DNA of 64,000 nucleotides from Paramecium pentaurelia (GCA_905183005.1 CAJJDO010000165.1:142008-206007); one strand, 5' to 3'; numbered from the stretch's first letter, positions 13,301-27,157 are shown. The notes: generated from the letters alone by a model not told the origin. Translations and numbers: made by a program.

Positions 13301-14880
13301 TATTCTCATTTAATTATCTATTTATTCTCTTAAATTTTATGTTAAAAATGATATCAAATGACATATACGAAGTGCAAAGATATTGTTTAATTATTTGTTA
13401 TCATAAATTTTAAGATCTCTACTCTTTTTTATTAAATCTTAAACCTTTTCTTTTAATTTATATAAAGAATCATAAAGTTTTTAAAAGTTTTGAATACTCA
13501 ACAATTTTAAAGATTCATAAAATTTATATTTCTCTATTATTACCTTTTATAATTCTTATTAAACTATCAAGCCTTCAAATTTTAATAATCTCATTTCTTC
13601 TATAAATTTTACTTGTTATTTCTATTGCATTTCTGTTTGTAATTTATTTTACAAAACTTATTCCAAATATGAAAAGATTTCTAATATATATCCATTTTAA
13701 ACATTCTTTTTTTAATTCAAAATAGTTTAATGAGCTTAAATTGTATTATTGGAAATATCAATCAATATCAAAATATACTGTAATGCATTCTCTTCAGAGA
13801 ATTTCTATTATAATAGATTCTTGTAATATAAATTGATGATTTAACTTATTTCTTTTTCAGATAACTTTCTTACATCATTTTTACATGGACATCTCAAAAT
13901 TTAACAATGCATTTGATGTTATCGATGCAAGTACAAAAATTATACGGCTTGATTATAATTTGATCTGTAATTGAGGTAACCATTATAGTATTATTAGTAA
14001 AATGATACTGATTAATAATTTTTAAACAGTAGTGAATTAGCTAATTAATTAATCATAGTCTATAAGGATTATGTAAGCTAAATTATCAAAGTAATATTAC
14101 TGTAAGAATTAGCATAAAATCATATATCATTTAATCATGTCCTGTTATTTAAGAATATGAATATGCTACTATATAACTTATAATTATTGAATATACTCTT
14201 ATCTCTTGAAAGTATAGTTCAGAATGGTTTATTACTATTTCTCCATATAACCATATTATCAAGTAAATAAAGTAAATTAGACTAAAATATTGCAAATAAT
14301 AATTGATATCAAATAATTATGAATACAAAATGATCTATTAAATTATCAATATATTAAACAATGCTAATTTAGAAAATTGTTTATTTATGTTTAAAGATTT
14401 GAAGTGTATATTCTAAAAATAAAAGCATTATGTTATTCCAAATAAGAATATCAATAGTGTATTTAGAATGCATATTGCTATTTTTTCATTTTAATTCATA
14501 TTCAATGAAAAATTTGCAGAAATTATTTAAAAAGGAATCAAAAACAATCGATCATAATTACTTAATAATAAGCGAAAGAATATGGCAGTATTGGCTTTCA
14601 AATTAAAATAAAAGGTAAACAATAAAATTATGGCAAATAATGCTATGTTACATATTGTAACGAAATAAGGGCTCAACTCTCTTAAAATTGAATTGAAAAT
14701 AAAAGTTAATATTGGTATTTCAGAATCGCAAATTTAAGATGCAATCATAAAAAGTTCAATTAAGTAAATTGGAATGATAAAGTATTGAATTACAAATAAT
14801 TCAGTTGATTAACTTTGAGAATCATAACATTATACTGATGCCATAAACCCTCTGTATTTTTTTATGAATTTCTCACTCAT
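10375..14880 (-). CDS. Tmc-family (tiny macrocysts-like) multipass membrane protein with PAS-like region
   Basis: About 1,480 aa. The ATG gives MSEKFIKKYRGFMASVQCYD. The first third has many membrane helices around SNYDRLFLIPFQIISANFS, where the family usually has a SNYDRxxxxPxxEI motif. A Cys pair region LRCPCKND follows, then a PAS-like block with LHPSFRASHIKLVDQYLQKG. A second membrane region leads to a C-terminal helix and FIPMKVMINKNI. Introns of 23 nt (near 14080) and 25 nt (near 12380) hold the frame. The layout matches the TmcB/TmcC-type proteins that are abundant in ciliates; their role is unclear and probably sensory or signalling. Confidence 0.75.
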
Positions 14881-15763
14881 TTCACTAATTATCATAATTT
14901 TAATAAATTATTCATCTATTTCTTATATTCAAAAATTCAATTTAAAATAATTTTATTTATACATTTAATTAATATAATATTTAATACTTTACTATTTATC
15001 TCTACTCTTTTTAGGGGGGGGTGAGGTGAGCTTATAATTATAAGGAGTCACTACACAATTATTTTAGTGATTGTTTACCTAGCTTAGTAGAAATATGTAG
15101 AATCTATAGAATTATGTTCATTTATTTAAATATTGTTTAATATAAAGAATAATTTATAAATATATGGATTATCAAAAAATAAATTATATAATGTTACTAT
15201 TATTCTGTAATTCTTAATTAAAATCGTCCTTTATCTTTCAACTATTAAATTATATATTTTTTATACTACATCACAGATTCAGTTTTAATGTAAAAATGAA
15301 AAATTTCATTATATTAAAAAAAGCATAAATTTCAAAATAATATAACTTTTAATAATTCTTACAAATTAGTTCTAAAATTAATCAAATTATTCTTACTAAT
15401 TGCTTATTGTTTTTACAATATCAATATCAAATAAAAGTCCTTAATTTTCTTTGAGAAAAACTGAATATAGCACAAATTTATAATTAAACATAAATTAGAC
15501 AAATAATTAATATTAAAACATAGCAATTCAGAAGACTATCCCTTATTCTACTACTTTTTTACAAAATTCAGTAAGTTTTATTTTAATTTTATAATCAAAT
15601 TAGCATTGTAAGGGAATAATATGGAACTGATTGTAAATTGTAATTTCATACAAGGTTATGTTGTTAGTTTCATTTCTAAATTATATTTATATAACAATCC
15701 TTAAGGGTTTTCTAATAATTAATCTAACCTTTTCAATCAATTTTTAATAATTATTGTTTAATT
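14881..15763. other. 883-bp spacer between two divergent Tmc genes, with an eight-G tract
   Basis: No reading frame of conserved character was seen on either strand. At 15015-15022 there is a run of eight G followed by TGAGGTGAG, very unusual in this AT-rich background. The rest is AT-rich. It probably contains both promoters, since the flanking genes diverge. Confidence 0.45.
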
Positions 15764-18700
15764 ATGAAAGCAAACAAACTTCAAAGAATATCAAATAGAA
15801 TCAAAAAGAAAGCTATTTAAGCTTTGCTTTACATCTCAGAAGATGAATTTGATATCACAAAAAGCTCTTTTTTCAATTGTTTAAAGATTATAGTGTATTT
15901 TTTATAGTTGGAGGGATATGTTTTTAGTTAATATGAATCAAAACCCTTAACATTAAAAGAAAACATTTACTTTTCTAATTATACTCAATTATCTGCTTTT
16001 ACTTTTATTCTTTTTTAAATAGGGAATGATTTCTTAACATAATTATTTTTTTACGTAATATTTTTCTTGCATTTAATTATATACTTGTTACTTGCAATAT
16101 TATCATTAGATAAATAAATTGAGAAATCTGGCATAACAAAAAAGATGCTACATTTATTTTTTACAAATTATTAATGGATTTTTGTTACACCATTTTAAGA
16201 AATTAGTATTGGTGTAATGGTTTGTGGTGATAATGCTTTTATTAAATAAAACTAATATTCTCAAGATTGTTAATAAACTAAAAATCAATTTTTATATATA
16301 TTTGGATCAATATCAACAATCTTTGTATTTATTTCAGGATTTTCAATTTCATATTTTTTTAGAAATTATTAATTCAATGATAAGACTTTTTCAAGATAAT
16401 TTAATTATGCAACAATTCTTAGAATATTGCTTCATTAAATTGTAATAATATTGTATTATATTGATATAAATGGTATTGATTTTATAAAACATGCAGTTTC
16501 ATAAACTATTGGATTAACATTAATTTTGGATATTATTTTTAATTAGCCATTTGGATATTCATTTGATTCTAAATTTTATAGTGCAGCCACTTTAAATCAT
16601 TAATGTCTTTTAATATTGTCCACAATTTGGATTTTCAAATCTAAATAAAATGATGAGTTTATATTTTTAGCTTTCTTAATGTTTATTCCAGTAATAATAA
16701 ATTTTATATTTAGATAAATACATTTGTATCTAATCAATTTTTAAGATTGAAATAATTGAAAATTTATAATACATTTAATCCTTTTGCATTTTAAAACAAA
16801 TTTGATAAATAATTAGAGGAAATATATAGAGTGGCAGAATCAAGTGAAAACAATGTAGAATCCAAATTATTATTGTATTTAATATTCAATAATCATATTA
16901 CTATTTGTCAAGATATTGAATGTCTATGTATGCGAGACATACAATCATTCTTCATTAACAATTCTATAAATAGTAACAAGCTCAATTAATGGACAACTAT
17001 TTTATTTTAAAAGTAATTGAACTTTGCTTTAATTAATAAAGATTTTGACTTTTATGAACATCTTTCATTGAAATTTGTTACATTTCTAGCTAAATATTAG
17101 AACAATCCTATAAATGCTTATTCAGTATTGTAAAAGATTATGAATAGTTAAAAGTCTTAATCTTAAATGTCAAAAAGTAGGAGACAAACAACAGTTTCGT
17201 TTTATTTCAAAAACATTTAAAAGATTCTTTTGAGACGTAATCGAAAATAATTCATGAATTAATAAATACATTGTTCAAAGAAAGTTGAATCTTTATTATA
17301 AGGATAAGCATAAATAGAAAATATTGGTTAGTAAATGTAAGAAGAATTGTTAAAATTAGCAATGGAAAAATAAAAATTTTGGGAGAGTTATTTAAATAGT
17401 AAGATAGCATCATTTTAGCTATTAGATTAAGCATTAAATAGAGTTCAATAAAGGATTATTTAGACAACTTATATTATTAAATAATTGAGGAATAAAATTT
17501 AACATTTAATTAATTAAAAACATGATTGTGTTAGTATTTTAAATTTTGAATTACTATTTAAAATATGTACAACAAATAATGCTTAAGAAGTTTATGATAT
17601 TCAATAAAAAATCAAATCAATTTTACTTGCTGATTAATATGAAGATGAATCATATTTGAATATACACTTTTAAACTAAGGAATGTATATCTTTAATAGCA
17701 AATATTTCATAAAATAAAAGAGGAGAACTTTGGAAACCTAATCAAACTGTTTTATAGAAATTCTTTTAAAAAAATTAAGAAATTAAGCATTTAAATGATA
17801 TATTACCTAGTTTCATAGCAGATATACATAATGGAATCATAGAAAATTATATTAGATAAGGTAGAAGTTCAAGGACTAATGCAGTCACATAAATTTTTTC
17901 TAATATTGGTGAAGAATACATAGAACCAATTTAATTTACTCTTAAATTTTTTTTCCCCAAATTTGAATCTGATGATGACTTTTATATGATAGGATTTCTA
18001 AGGAAGGAGGAGGAAATTAGTGAAAGTAATTAACATGAAAAAAAAGTATCAGGTTATATTTGTTTTGATCAAAATTTAAATATATTAGGTATTAATTAAG
18101 TTGTAGCCTAAAAATTAAATCACAAATTTTAACGTTTTAATAATTATAACGGATTAGATATTTGTTCTTTATTACCTACAATACTATCTTCATTAATTGA
18201 TTAATATAAGTAGATCTTAAATGGGAAGATAGATAATTTAATTGATAATGAAATGATAATTTAAAAAAATTAAGAAGTATTTTATGTTCCAAATGAATTC
18301 TAAAAAAATTATTACATAAATCCAAATGATAGTTTAGTTGATAAAATTAAAAAATTTGAAGAAATTTATGCTGAAATACAAGAAGAATAATGTTAATTTT
18401 TGAACAGTTATCATGTGGATTATCAAATATATTCAAAAAGATTAAAATACTTTAATGAATGTACAAACAATGTACAATATAAAGAATTTTTAATATTACA
18501 ATTACAATTCTTAGAAAATCATTTTTCTAATGAGAATAATAATATAAAAGTTTATTAAAAAAATCAAAGTTAATAAACTGAAATAAATGTCAATAATTTA
18601 GATGGAATCTTAGAAATAGCATCTAGTAGATCTAAGTCAAGTACAAAATCAGTGTTATAATAAATATAAATATTTCACAACCTTTTATCAAACTTAACTA

Positions 18701-20553
18701 AAAGCAAACATTAATAATTATTCAAAATCATAAATGTATTTTTTTTATTCTTTTTTATTTTTATATTCATCACAGTAAGTTTTACTTTCAAAGGTAAAAA
18801 TGTTATATTTAATGATTGTAAAATTAAATAAATTTAAATCATATATGAAGTAGCAATTTACTCTAGTTTGATAAATAGTATAAATAATGAAGGAATAGTT
18901 GAAATATCCAAACCTTATTTTGATATTAATGTTGAAGATGTAAATCTTAGTATTTCTTATTTGTAATACTAATAAATTTTATCAGAATTAATTGATTACT
19001 CATCTAATAATTTTTTTAGGATTATTTAAGAGACAGATTTCATTTTGGATTTGCCTAATAATTTCACTATGTAATTATTTTCTGAGTTTGGTTAAGGAAT
19101 AGAATATAATAAAGTTGAAAATGTTTTAACTTTCAGATAAATACTATCTTCAAATATTTAAAATTATAAATCATTAAGAAAAAAATAAGACTTAAGTACT
19201 ATTGTTTTGAATTATTTTAATTATTTAGAACAATTAAAAGTATCTACTTAAACATGTTTAGATGATTCTAAAATAGAAATTAATCAATCAATATTATTTG
19301 CATATAAAATCCTAATTTTTATGTATGTTTTATTAATTTTAATTTATTTGACACAGATTTATATAGTAAATAGAATGATAAAGAGACGTAAATTTATCCT
19401 AAAATTATTCATAAGGACAGATTATAAAGAAGCTTTATTGGAGAATGAGAAATTTTAAATTTTGACTGCTTGGTTTAATTAGACAAAAAAAGGTTGGAAT
19501 CAAAAGAGTATGTCAATTTTATTGAAGTAACTAAATTTGAATGTTAAAACTTTAAAAGATGATGATGAAATTTTAAATGGATTGACATCTTCAGATAGGA
19601 GATTGAATGAGAAAGGTGAAAAGTTGCTTGAGAATAGCGAAAAATTAAAAATGCATTTTTCTCACAGATATCAAAATTGTACTGGTTACATTACTATATC
19701 TATATTGTTTTTGTTTACTTTAATATACATTTTAACTTTCCATATTTAAATAACTAATATATCAGATGATCTACTATATTTTTCCTCATTTAGTTTATTG
19801 TTATAAAATTATTAAATTAACTACGTAGTTCAATATTTTCGATGTCAATATTATATGAATTATTAATTCTATAATTATTTTGAAAATAAAATTATGGTAG
19901 AAATATATCGATAAAATAATTTTACAGAATAAAATCTTGAGGATGCTTTAATACAATTAAACAAGAATGTATTTAGTTCAATTCTTACTAATTTTGATGA
20001 TGCAATAATGGATAGAATCTTAAAATTGAGTGAAGAAGAATAAGCTTAATTTTTTGAAGGAAAAGTATGTTAGATTGATGTAAAAATTTGTGATGAGAAT
20101 TCTAGAAATGTGTTATTGAAAGAAGATTTAGAGAATTATTATAATATAAGTTTAAATCAGATATTTTTATAACAAGGATAAATCTTTTATTAGAATAATG
20201 AGATGTACAATATGGAAGGATTGATAGGAGATTATGTTAATAATTTGTTGATTTCTAAAGAGTATTTTTTAAACAATGTTTGGGGTTTTGACATAATTAT
20301 TAATAGAGTTAGCAATTGTATTGTGTATTTTTTAAGAAGGATGAACAACACTCTTGAAGATAGTGAGAGTATAATGTTTCTTTATGCTCTAATAATTGGT
20401 TTATTGTATTTTAGTTTAATGTTGATGTTTATACTATTATTTGGATGGTACTTCAGCAAATAAGATCAGAAATAGAAGTAGTGTTTATTATAGATGCCAT
20501 TCTCAACTATATTAAAGAAGAATATCTATTCCTCTCTGAAATTTATTGATTGA
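15764..20553 (+). CDS. Tmc-family (tiny macrocysts-like) multipass membrane protein, second copy
   Basis: About 1,589 aa from ATG 15764 to TGA 20551, with a single 20-nt intron near 16730. The N-terminal membrane region holds TNYQWIFVTPFQEISIGVMV, matching the family's (S/T)NY...P(F/Y)QEI motif. The central region includes LCMRDIQSFF and FMIGFLRKEEE-type PAS-like text. Two further membrane blocks (around INVFFLFFFIFIFITVSF and ILFLFTLIYILTFHI) flank a long loop. The last helix, FLYALIIGLLYFSLMLMFIL, is followed by a short basic tail. It diverges from the similar gene ending at 14880; the two proteins differ enough to be old duplicates. Confidence 0.75.
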
Positions 20554-20653
20554 TTATAATAAAGTTTATGTAAAATTAATTAACTTATTAATAAAGATAC
20601 GACAATAATTCTGTATAAAGATTAATCCATCACACATATAAATTTAATAGAAA

Positions 20654-22202
20654 ATGGATAAAGTCTAATACTCAACATCTGTGAAGGATATCAATCAAAA
20701 TTATGTTGAAGCATAATATGCAGTCAGAGGTCTTGTGCCATCAACAGCTGCTAAGATTTAGGAAGAGATTAAAAATGGTAAATAATATCCCTTTGAATCC
20801 ATAACTGAATTAAATATTGGAAATCCATAAACATTTGGATAAAAGCCAATATCATTTAATAGAAGTATATTGGCATCAATGTTGGATCCATCCATTCTTT
20901 AACATTAATCTGAAGATGTCTAAAGAAGAGTGAAACATTACTGTGACAAGATAGGATTTTAAATAGGTGCTTATAGTTAATCTCCAGGATATCCAGTAGT
21001 AAGGGAAGCAATTGCAAAGTATGGAATTTCATCATCTATTAATAGCTTCATTCAAAAAAGAGATGGGACTCTTGAAAAACCAAATATCAATGATATATTA
21101 TTGACTGATGGAGCATCAGCTGGAATTACTTTGATGTTCAATTTATTATTAAAAGATAATAAAGATGGAGTGATGATTCCAATACCATAATATCCTCTAT
21201 ATTCTGCAGTCATTACCTAATGTGGAGCATAATAAATCCCATATTATTTGGTAGAAGAAAAAGGTTGGTCAGCTGAATAGACTGAATTGGAAGCTTAATA
21301 TGAAAAGGCTAAACAAAATGGGATCACTCCAAAAATTCTAGTATGTATCAATCCTGGTAATCCAACAGGTTAAGTATTCGATAAAAAGAGTATTGTAGAA
21401 ATGATATAGTAATGATATAGATATATTTTATAGATTTGCATCAGAAAAGAAAATTGTAATCTTTGCAGATGAAGTATATTAAGAGAACATTTATGTGGAA
21501 AATAAAAAGTTCATATCTTTTAGAAAGGTTGCTCTTGAATTGAATTTGAATGTAGAAATCTATTCCTTCCATTCAATTTCTAAAGGTATAACTGGAGAAT
21601 GTGGACTTAGAGGTGGTTACATGGAAATAACTACTAAAGTTGATCCAGATGTCCATTTCCAAATTCACAAATCCAAAAGTATTATATATTATTATATGTT
21701 TTAGCTGTGATGCTCTGTTCTAATACTATTGGATAATTAATGACTGGTTTAATGGTCACTCCACCAACTAAAGAAGAGGGATGCAATGATCTTACTATTT
21801 AACAATACAATGAAGAATGTCGTGCTCTTTTCAGTAGTTTACAAAGAAGAGCAGCTATTGTTACATAATTCTTGAATGAGACAAAAGGAGTTTCTTGTTA
21901 ACCAATTGAAGGAGCTATGTATGCTTTTCCAAAGATTGAGTTATCAGGTTAGATATTTTTATTTATCTTTAGAAAAATTCATTTAATTTGCAAAAGAGTA
22001 AAATTAAGAACCTGATGTTGTTTATTGTTTGGATTTATTGAAAGAAACAGGATTAGTAGTAGTTCCAGGTTCAGGTTTCCTATAATATCCAGGTACTTAT
22101 CATTTCAGAATGACAATCCTCATTTTACCAGAAGAGAGATTGTTAGCTAAAATGAAGATATTCAAAGAATGGCATGAAACTTATATGTCTAAATTCCAAT
22201 GA
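20654..22202 (+). CDS. Alanine aminotransferase (PLP-dependent)
   Basis: It interconverts alanine and 2-oxoglutarate with pyruvate and glutamate. The order of motifs is canonical: NPQTFGQKPISFNRS, DGASAGITLMFNLL, IPIPQYPLYSAV, CINPGNPTGQV, FADEVYQENIYV and the PLP-lysine segment SFHSISKGITGECGLRGGY (Lys in SKG). A C-terminal FRMTILILPEER closes the domain. Introns of 25-26 nt (near 21408, 21678 and 21950) are needed. The length, about 490 aa, fits eukaryotic ALT. No clear N-terminal targeting peptide was seen. The stop is only 9 nt before the next gene's ATG. Confidence 0.92.
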
Positions 22203-22211
22203 TTTTAATTT

Positions 22212-23069
22212 ATGGATATAAAAAGAAGAAATATTTAATATTCAAAACCATGTCCTGTTTATCTTCTGGCTTCTTTTGGATGTGCTACAACTATACTAAG
22301 TGAAGTACTTTGCTATCCACTTGAATACATCAAAATCAAATTACAAATGAATGGAACTTAAGGTTGTCCAAAATACAAAAATCTAAAATCAATAATTGCT
22401 GAAACAACATCTATAAAACAATATTATAGAGCATTGAATGCTTAAATGTTGAAAATCATACCTTACTCTACCACAAGAATATTTGCATATGAATTCATAC
22501 GAACTGCATTTACAGGAGATATTGTAGAAACTACTTATAAAAGGAAACTCTCATGTGCATCAAGTGCTTATGCTATTGCATTACTCACTGGAAATATGGG
22601 AGACATTATGAAGATTAGGTTAATAAATAATTAAGAATTAACATTGATTTAAGCAATATAGTAATCTTATAATAAAACTGGATTTGCTGGATTTTTTAGA
22701 GGTTATTGGCTTAATCTTATTACTATTACATTAATTTAAGCTGTAGAAATATCATTATTTGAGAAATTTAAGAGATTTTTTATCAAAAATTTTACTTAAG
22801 GAAATAATACAATTGGGATTGATGCAATAGCCAGTTTAATTACAGGAGTTAGTAGTGGTATATTAACAGCTCCATTAGATGGATTTAAATGTAGATATAT
22901 GAATCAATTGATTGATCAATAGACATATTGGTAAACCTTCATTAATGTAATAAAAGATGAAGGATTGTTAGCTTTATATAAAGGAACTTTACCATATTGT
23001 ATAAAGATATCAATTGGATTTACTTTGACCTTTGTGCTGTATGAATAATTCAAGAGATAAATAATTTGA
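22212..23069 (+). CDS. Mitochondrial carrier (SLC25) family protein, diverged
   Basis: A single intronless frame of 285 aa. It shows the threefold carrier signature in modified form: CYPLEYIKIKLQMNG (repeat 1), GNMGDIMKIRL (repeat 2, lacking the Pro) and TAPLDGFKCRYMNQ (repeat 3), each followed by hydrophobic helices and aromatic-Gly segments such as FAGFFRGYW and LYKGTLPY. It would transport a metabolite across the inner mitochondrial membrane; the substrate cannot be told. It lies head to tail between alanine aminotransferase and the dynamitin-like gene. Confidence 0.85.
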
Positions 23070-23084
23070 ATAATATATATATTT

Positions 23085-23842
23085 ATGTAAAGTGATTATT
23101 ATGAGAGTGACAATATTGAAGTTATTCCAGAAGAGCATAATGATAGAATGGCACCGAAAGAGAAGGTCACTCTCAAAGAATAGATAGAATTTCTTCAATA
23201 ATAAACAACACTTTTAAAATAATCAATGGAATTGGAATAGGAATTATAAGTAGATAATCCAATTGCTTATTTGAATGCTATAGAGAATAATTTAGAATCT
23301 CTTAAAGTCACTAATTTATAATAGAGGATATAATGTTTGGCAATATTGGGATCAGGAGCAGAGAAATGTGTTACATTAAAATGTATTTTACCATAATCAG
23401 ATAATTTGAAACGTTTTCAATAATTGGAGAAATAGGTTAATTTATTGGAAACAATTGTTGGATAGAAGATATATCCATATAATACAACCATAATGTAAGA
23501 TTTGAATGAAGTGTAATAAATTATCAACTCAATTCAAGGAGAAAACAAAGATATAAAATTAGGATTTACATAGAGTCTACCTTAAATAGATAAAATAAAT
23601 GAAATCTTTAGATAAGTATAATTATTGGTTGGTATTGCTGATTTACTACCAAATATAATTACAAGATTGGAACAATTAAAAAATGCTCATGATTAAAGCA
23701 TTTAATATTAAAATTAATTAAAAGTATACAATATAAATTTAAATTATAGGAATTATAAATAAAACACACAAAAGTTTTGGATATGATATCTAATAACAGA
23801 ACTAGAATCAAAGTTTTATGTGCTAAACTTGCTTAGAAGTGA
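23085..23842 (+). CDS. Dynamitin-like (dynactin subunit 2) protein
   Basis: About 243 aa, starting MQSDYYESDNIEVIPEEHND. It is helical throughout, with LEKQVNLLETIVGQK and LPQIDKINEIFRQVQLLVG, closely like the 'LE..i..lE..vG' and 'l..id.i..rl' blocks of dynamitin. A 26-nt intron near 23730 links to a last exon, KVLDMISNNRTRIKVLC. Dynamitin binds the dynactin shoulder and links dynein to cargo. The protein is shorter than animal dynamitin (about 400 aa), mainly in the N-terminal part. The identification rests on block similarity only. Confidence 0.6.
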
Positions 23843-23887
23843 AATATATATAATTATTAAAAATTTAATTGAGATATATAAAATAAA

Positions 23888-25828
23888 TCATTATAATTAT
23901 GATAGAAAATAATTATTTAAACTATTATCCTTAATTTAATGACCTAAATCAAGTGTTATAGATTTGTTCTTTCGATACATAACAAAATTATCATAACTAT
24001 ATTTCATAGGTAATGGAGATTACTATCTTCCACTTACATATGTTTTATTGATTTTCTAATGAAATTGAGTCTTTCGAAATTGTTTTTATTAAAAATCTTC
24101 ATAATCTAAAAGTATGGTTCTATTTGATAGATTTCCAGTCATTCCAATTAATGGATAGAATTATAACATATCATATAATTCATTACTATTATCAATAAAT
24201 CTTTCTAGAGTAATACTTATTTATTTTTATGCTTTTCTCACAATAATTTCTTATTATTTGATTGGTTATGATATTATAATTTAATTATTTGATAATTGTT
24301 CTTATAATTATTTTTTAAATTCCTTTATATCTGGATAGAAAGTATGATTACAATTATTTATTATATGTATGGGTTTAATAATGCGATGTGAAGTAAATTT
24401 AATTTAATAAAGTAATTTAAATTGTAACATATTTATTAATGTTACAATTATTAATTTATCACTTAATATCATATCTTTATTAAAGAGTAAAGTATATAAA
24501 TTATCACCTTCATTAACAGAAATATGAAATTCTTAAGGATTTCGAATAGATACTTATAAATGTTACTATGTTTATATTAAGGTACTTCTTAATTCTTGAA
24601 TTTCTAATTTTCTTACATATTTAAGTATTGTTATTGAAGGAGTACAAGTATACTTTGGAGTTTTGTTAAATTTGTTCAATGTAAATATACTCACTTATCC
24701 TATAAACAATTGTATTGTTTAGATATATCCCATTTGTGTAGCAATATGCATTAAAGAATCTTTGGTTTGTCCCATTCTTTTACTATAATCAAATTTATCT
24801 GAAGGGCAATTAGCAAAACTCTTATTAAAATAGATGAACTTACTCTTAAAGATGGTAATAACAAGATTTCATGTATTGGAGCAATTCCTTAAGAATTCTT
24901 CTAATTTGGATTCTGATATTTTAGTAACAATTGGACAATTTACATTTGATTAGTATAATCTGATTCATTTCTACATTGTCTTCTAAATACAAAATGTAAT
25001 GGTGTATCTCCAATGACACCTTTTAATGGAATACATAGAGCTTAACTTAGGATTTTCATTTGATCATTCCAAAAGACTATGATTCCATGTTCAAGCATAT
25101 GTTCAACAACTTCATATTCTAAACGATCACAAGCCCAAAGGAATATAAATTGAACTAGTAATAAGTTTGGATTCAAGTAGGAAAGTAATATCTTGTAAAT
25201 TCTGTACTGCTTATATTCACTTTTACCTTATATTTAATTTGGCTGCTAGAATTAAAGGTTAAGGATGTTACAATTTGGTCAAACATTCTAAATGATTTTC
25301 ACATATTGAAGGTATAATACTTTATTCATCATATTGGATTGCCTTAATGATAATAGTATTAGTGAAATTGGAAAATACATTAACAAATTAAATGAAATTC
25401 ATCTTATTGTTCTTTCTCAACTATTCACCTATCTTAGATGTTTATAAATTAAATTATTAAGCACTCATATCAATTAATGTGAACCAACTTATAGAAAGTC
25501 TTTCAAGAGTAGGATGATGCTAGTAAATTTAAAATGCATTATATTGAATATCTAAACAAATTAAATTAAGATATGAGAAGTCTGTTGAGAGTAATTGATT
25601 ATCTGAAATCTCTAATGTATGTAGTTTAGGTAATGGTACTCTTGGAAATTCTACAATTTGATTATGATTAAGAATTAAAATCTCTAAATTATTCATCTGT
25701 ATGATCTAATGTGGAATCTAAACAATATAGTTGTAACTCAAATTTAGATATTGAACATTCATTACAATTGGAAATTCCTTAAGACTTTGAGATTATAATT
25801 CACCTTCTTTTCGAGATATTACATTCAT
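23888..25828 (-). CDS. Leucine-rich repeat plus ankyrin repeat protein
   Basis: The N-terminus (MNVISRKEGELQSQS) leads into LRRs: VQYLNLSYNYIVQIP, NNLEILILNHNQIVEFP and LHTLEISDNQL. After a micro-intron come ankyrin-like units with GDTPLHFVFRRQC and GIAPIHEILLLP. The C-terminal part (MYRKNKSITLDLGHQIKDN) is unrecognised. This is an LRR-ankyrin scaffold, probably for protein-protein binding; no catalytic domain was seen. Middle exons were only partly resolved. Its start codon lies 23 nt from that of the divergent TLDc gene. Confidence 0.65.
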
Positions 25829-25851
25829 TATTAATATTGTTAATATTATAA

Positions 25852-27157
25852 ATGGAATTATGTGCTAAACATTAAGGAAATATCCAATATATAGTATTGG
25901 GAACAAATTCTGTTTAATTGGCTTGTTCTGAATGTAGAGATGAATTAATTATGAATGGACAATAACCTGATTCCTGTCTATTGATATCTAGAGTAATTAA
26001 TATTATGATAATTCAAGATTCAAAAAATACCTGAAGTCTTATTAAGTAAAATTACTATTGAACCTCTTTTCAAAACATTCTTTTCTAAAATTCTCTTTGT
26101 AACAAGTGAGGATCTTGATAAGACTAAAAACATTTGGATAAAAGAATTTGAAGAAATGAAAGCATCATTAGAAAAAATGATAAGAGATATTACTATTTTC
26201 TTTGATCATTTGATATAGAATATTATTAATTATAGAGCAGAATTAAAGAGAGTAAAATTCTATTAATAAATTAGATAATTCAATTTGAAACATTAGAATA
26301 ATATATCAAAGCTAATGTTGCTTTTTAAAATTTTGATTCAGTTTCATCCATTATCATTTTTAAACAACGTTAGAATACAACCATTTAAATAGAATAAAAA
26401 ATTTAAGATTATATTAATTTATTTAAAAAAGAAAGCAATGATAAAAATAAAACAAATATTGAAGTCTTAATTAAGGATTATCAAAATAAAGTAATCAAGT
26501 AATATCTATATATATATATTTTAAAGTGTTCAACTTCCACCCTCAAAAGAAACATTAATTTAATTAACAACTAAATTCTAAAATTTATAAATTGCTATCT
26601 AAGAAAAATTCAGATTAGTCAATCCAACTTAAGTGTAATCTTGCCTATTGTCTAATGTAGGCTTTTAAAATACTCTAACTAGAATTACACAAAACTAAAA
26701 TCCTAATTATGTCTTAGTCTATCAGGGATCAATTGATGGATTAAATTTTAATTAATTTTGGAATAAAATTTAAAACAAATCCAAATTACTTATGATAATG
26801 AAAGCAAAGAATAATTAATGTGTTTTTGGAGGATATACACCTTGTAAATGGGTGAAAACTCCTTAAACATAATTTATGTCAGATCAGTAAGGTACATCAT
26901 TTTTATTCATACAAACTCCAAATTCATAAATTTAATATTATCCAATAAAGAATGAATTTAAGAATTAAGCTATTACTGTTAATTAAAATTTTGGACCTTA
27001 ATTTGGTAAACCAGATCTAGTAATTTCTAATGACTTTAAAGATGGATAATTGAATATTGGTTAACATTACTTTAGAGATCCCAAAGAAAACTACTAAAGC
27101 TTCTTTTTAGGACCTAAATTAGAAGAGATAATAGAATGTGAAGTATTTGAATTATGA
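25852..27157 (+). CDS. TLDc-domain protein with N-terminal Cys/His motif
   Basis: The N-terminus MELCAKHQGNIQYIVL...LACSECRDEL has a C-x2-H ... C-x2-C pattern like half a B-box. A helical linker follows. The C-terminal TLDc domain is clear: YQGSIDGLNFNQFWNKI, LLMIMKAKNNQCVFGGYT, TSFLFIQTPNSQ, FGKPDLVISNDF and a final EVFEL. Introns of 25 nt (near 26010), 23 nt (near 26250) and 26 nt (near 26500) hold the frame. TLDc proteins include V-ATPase regulators and oxidation-resistance proteins. The B-box-like plus TLDc layout recurs in Paramecium. Confidence 0.85.

Noticed and set aside
15001..15100. Possible tRNA or structured RNA near the G tract
   Set aside because: No cloverleaf with a T-loop GTTC/GATTC and matching stems could be drawn.
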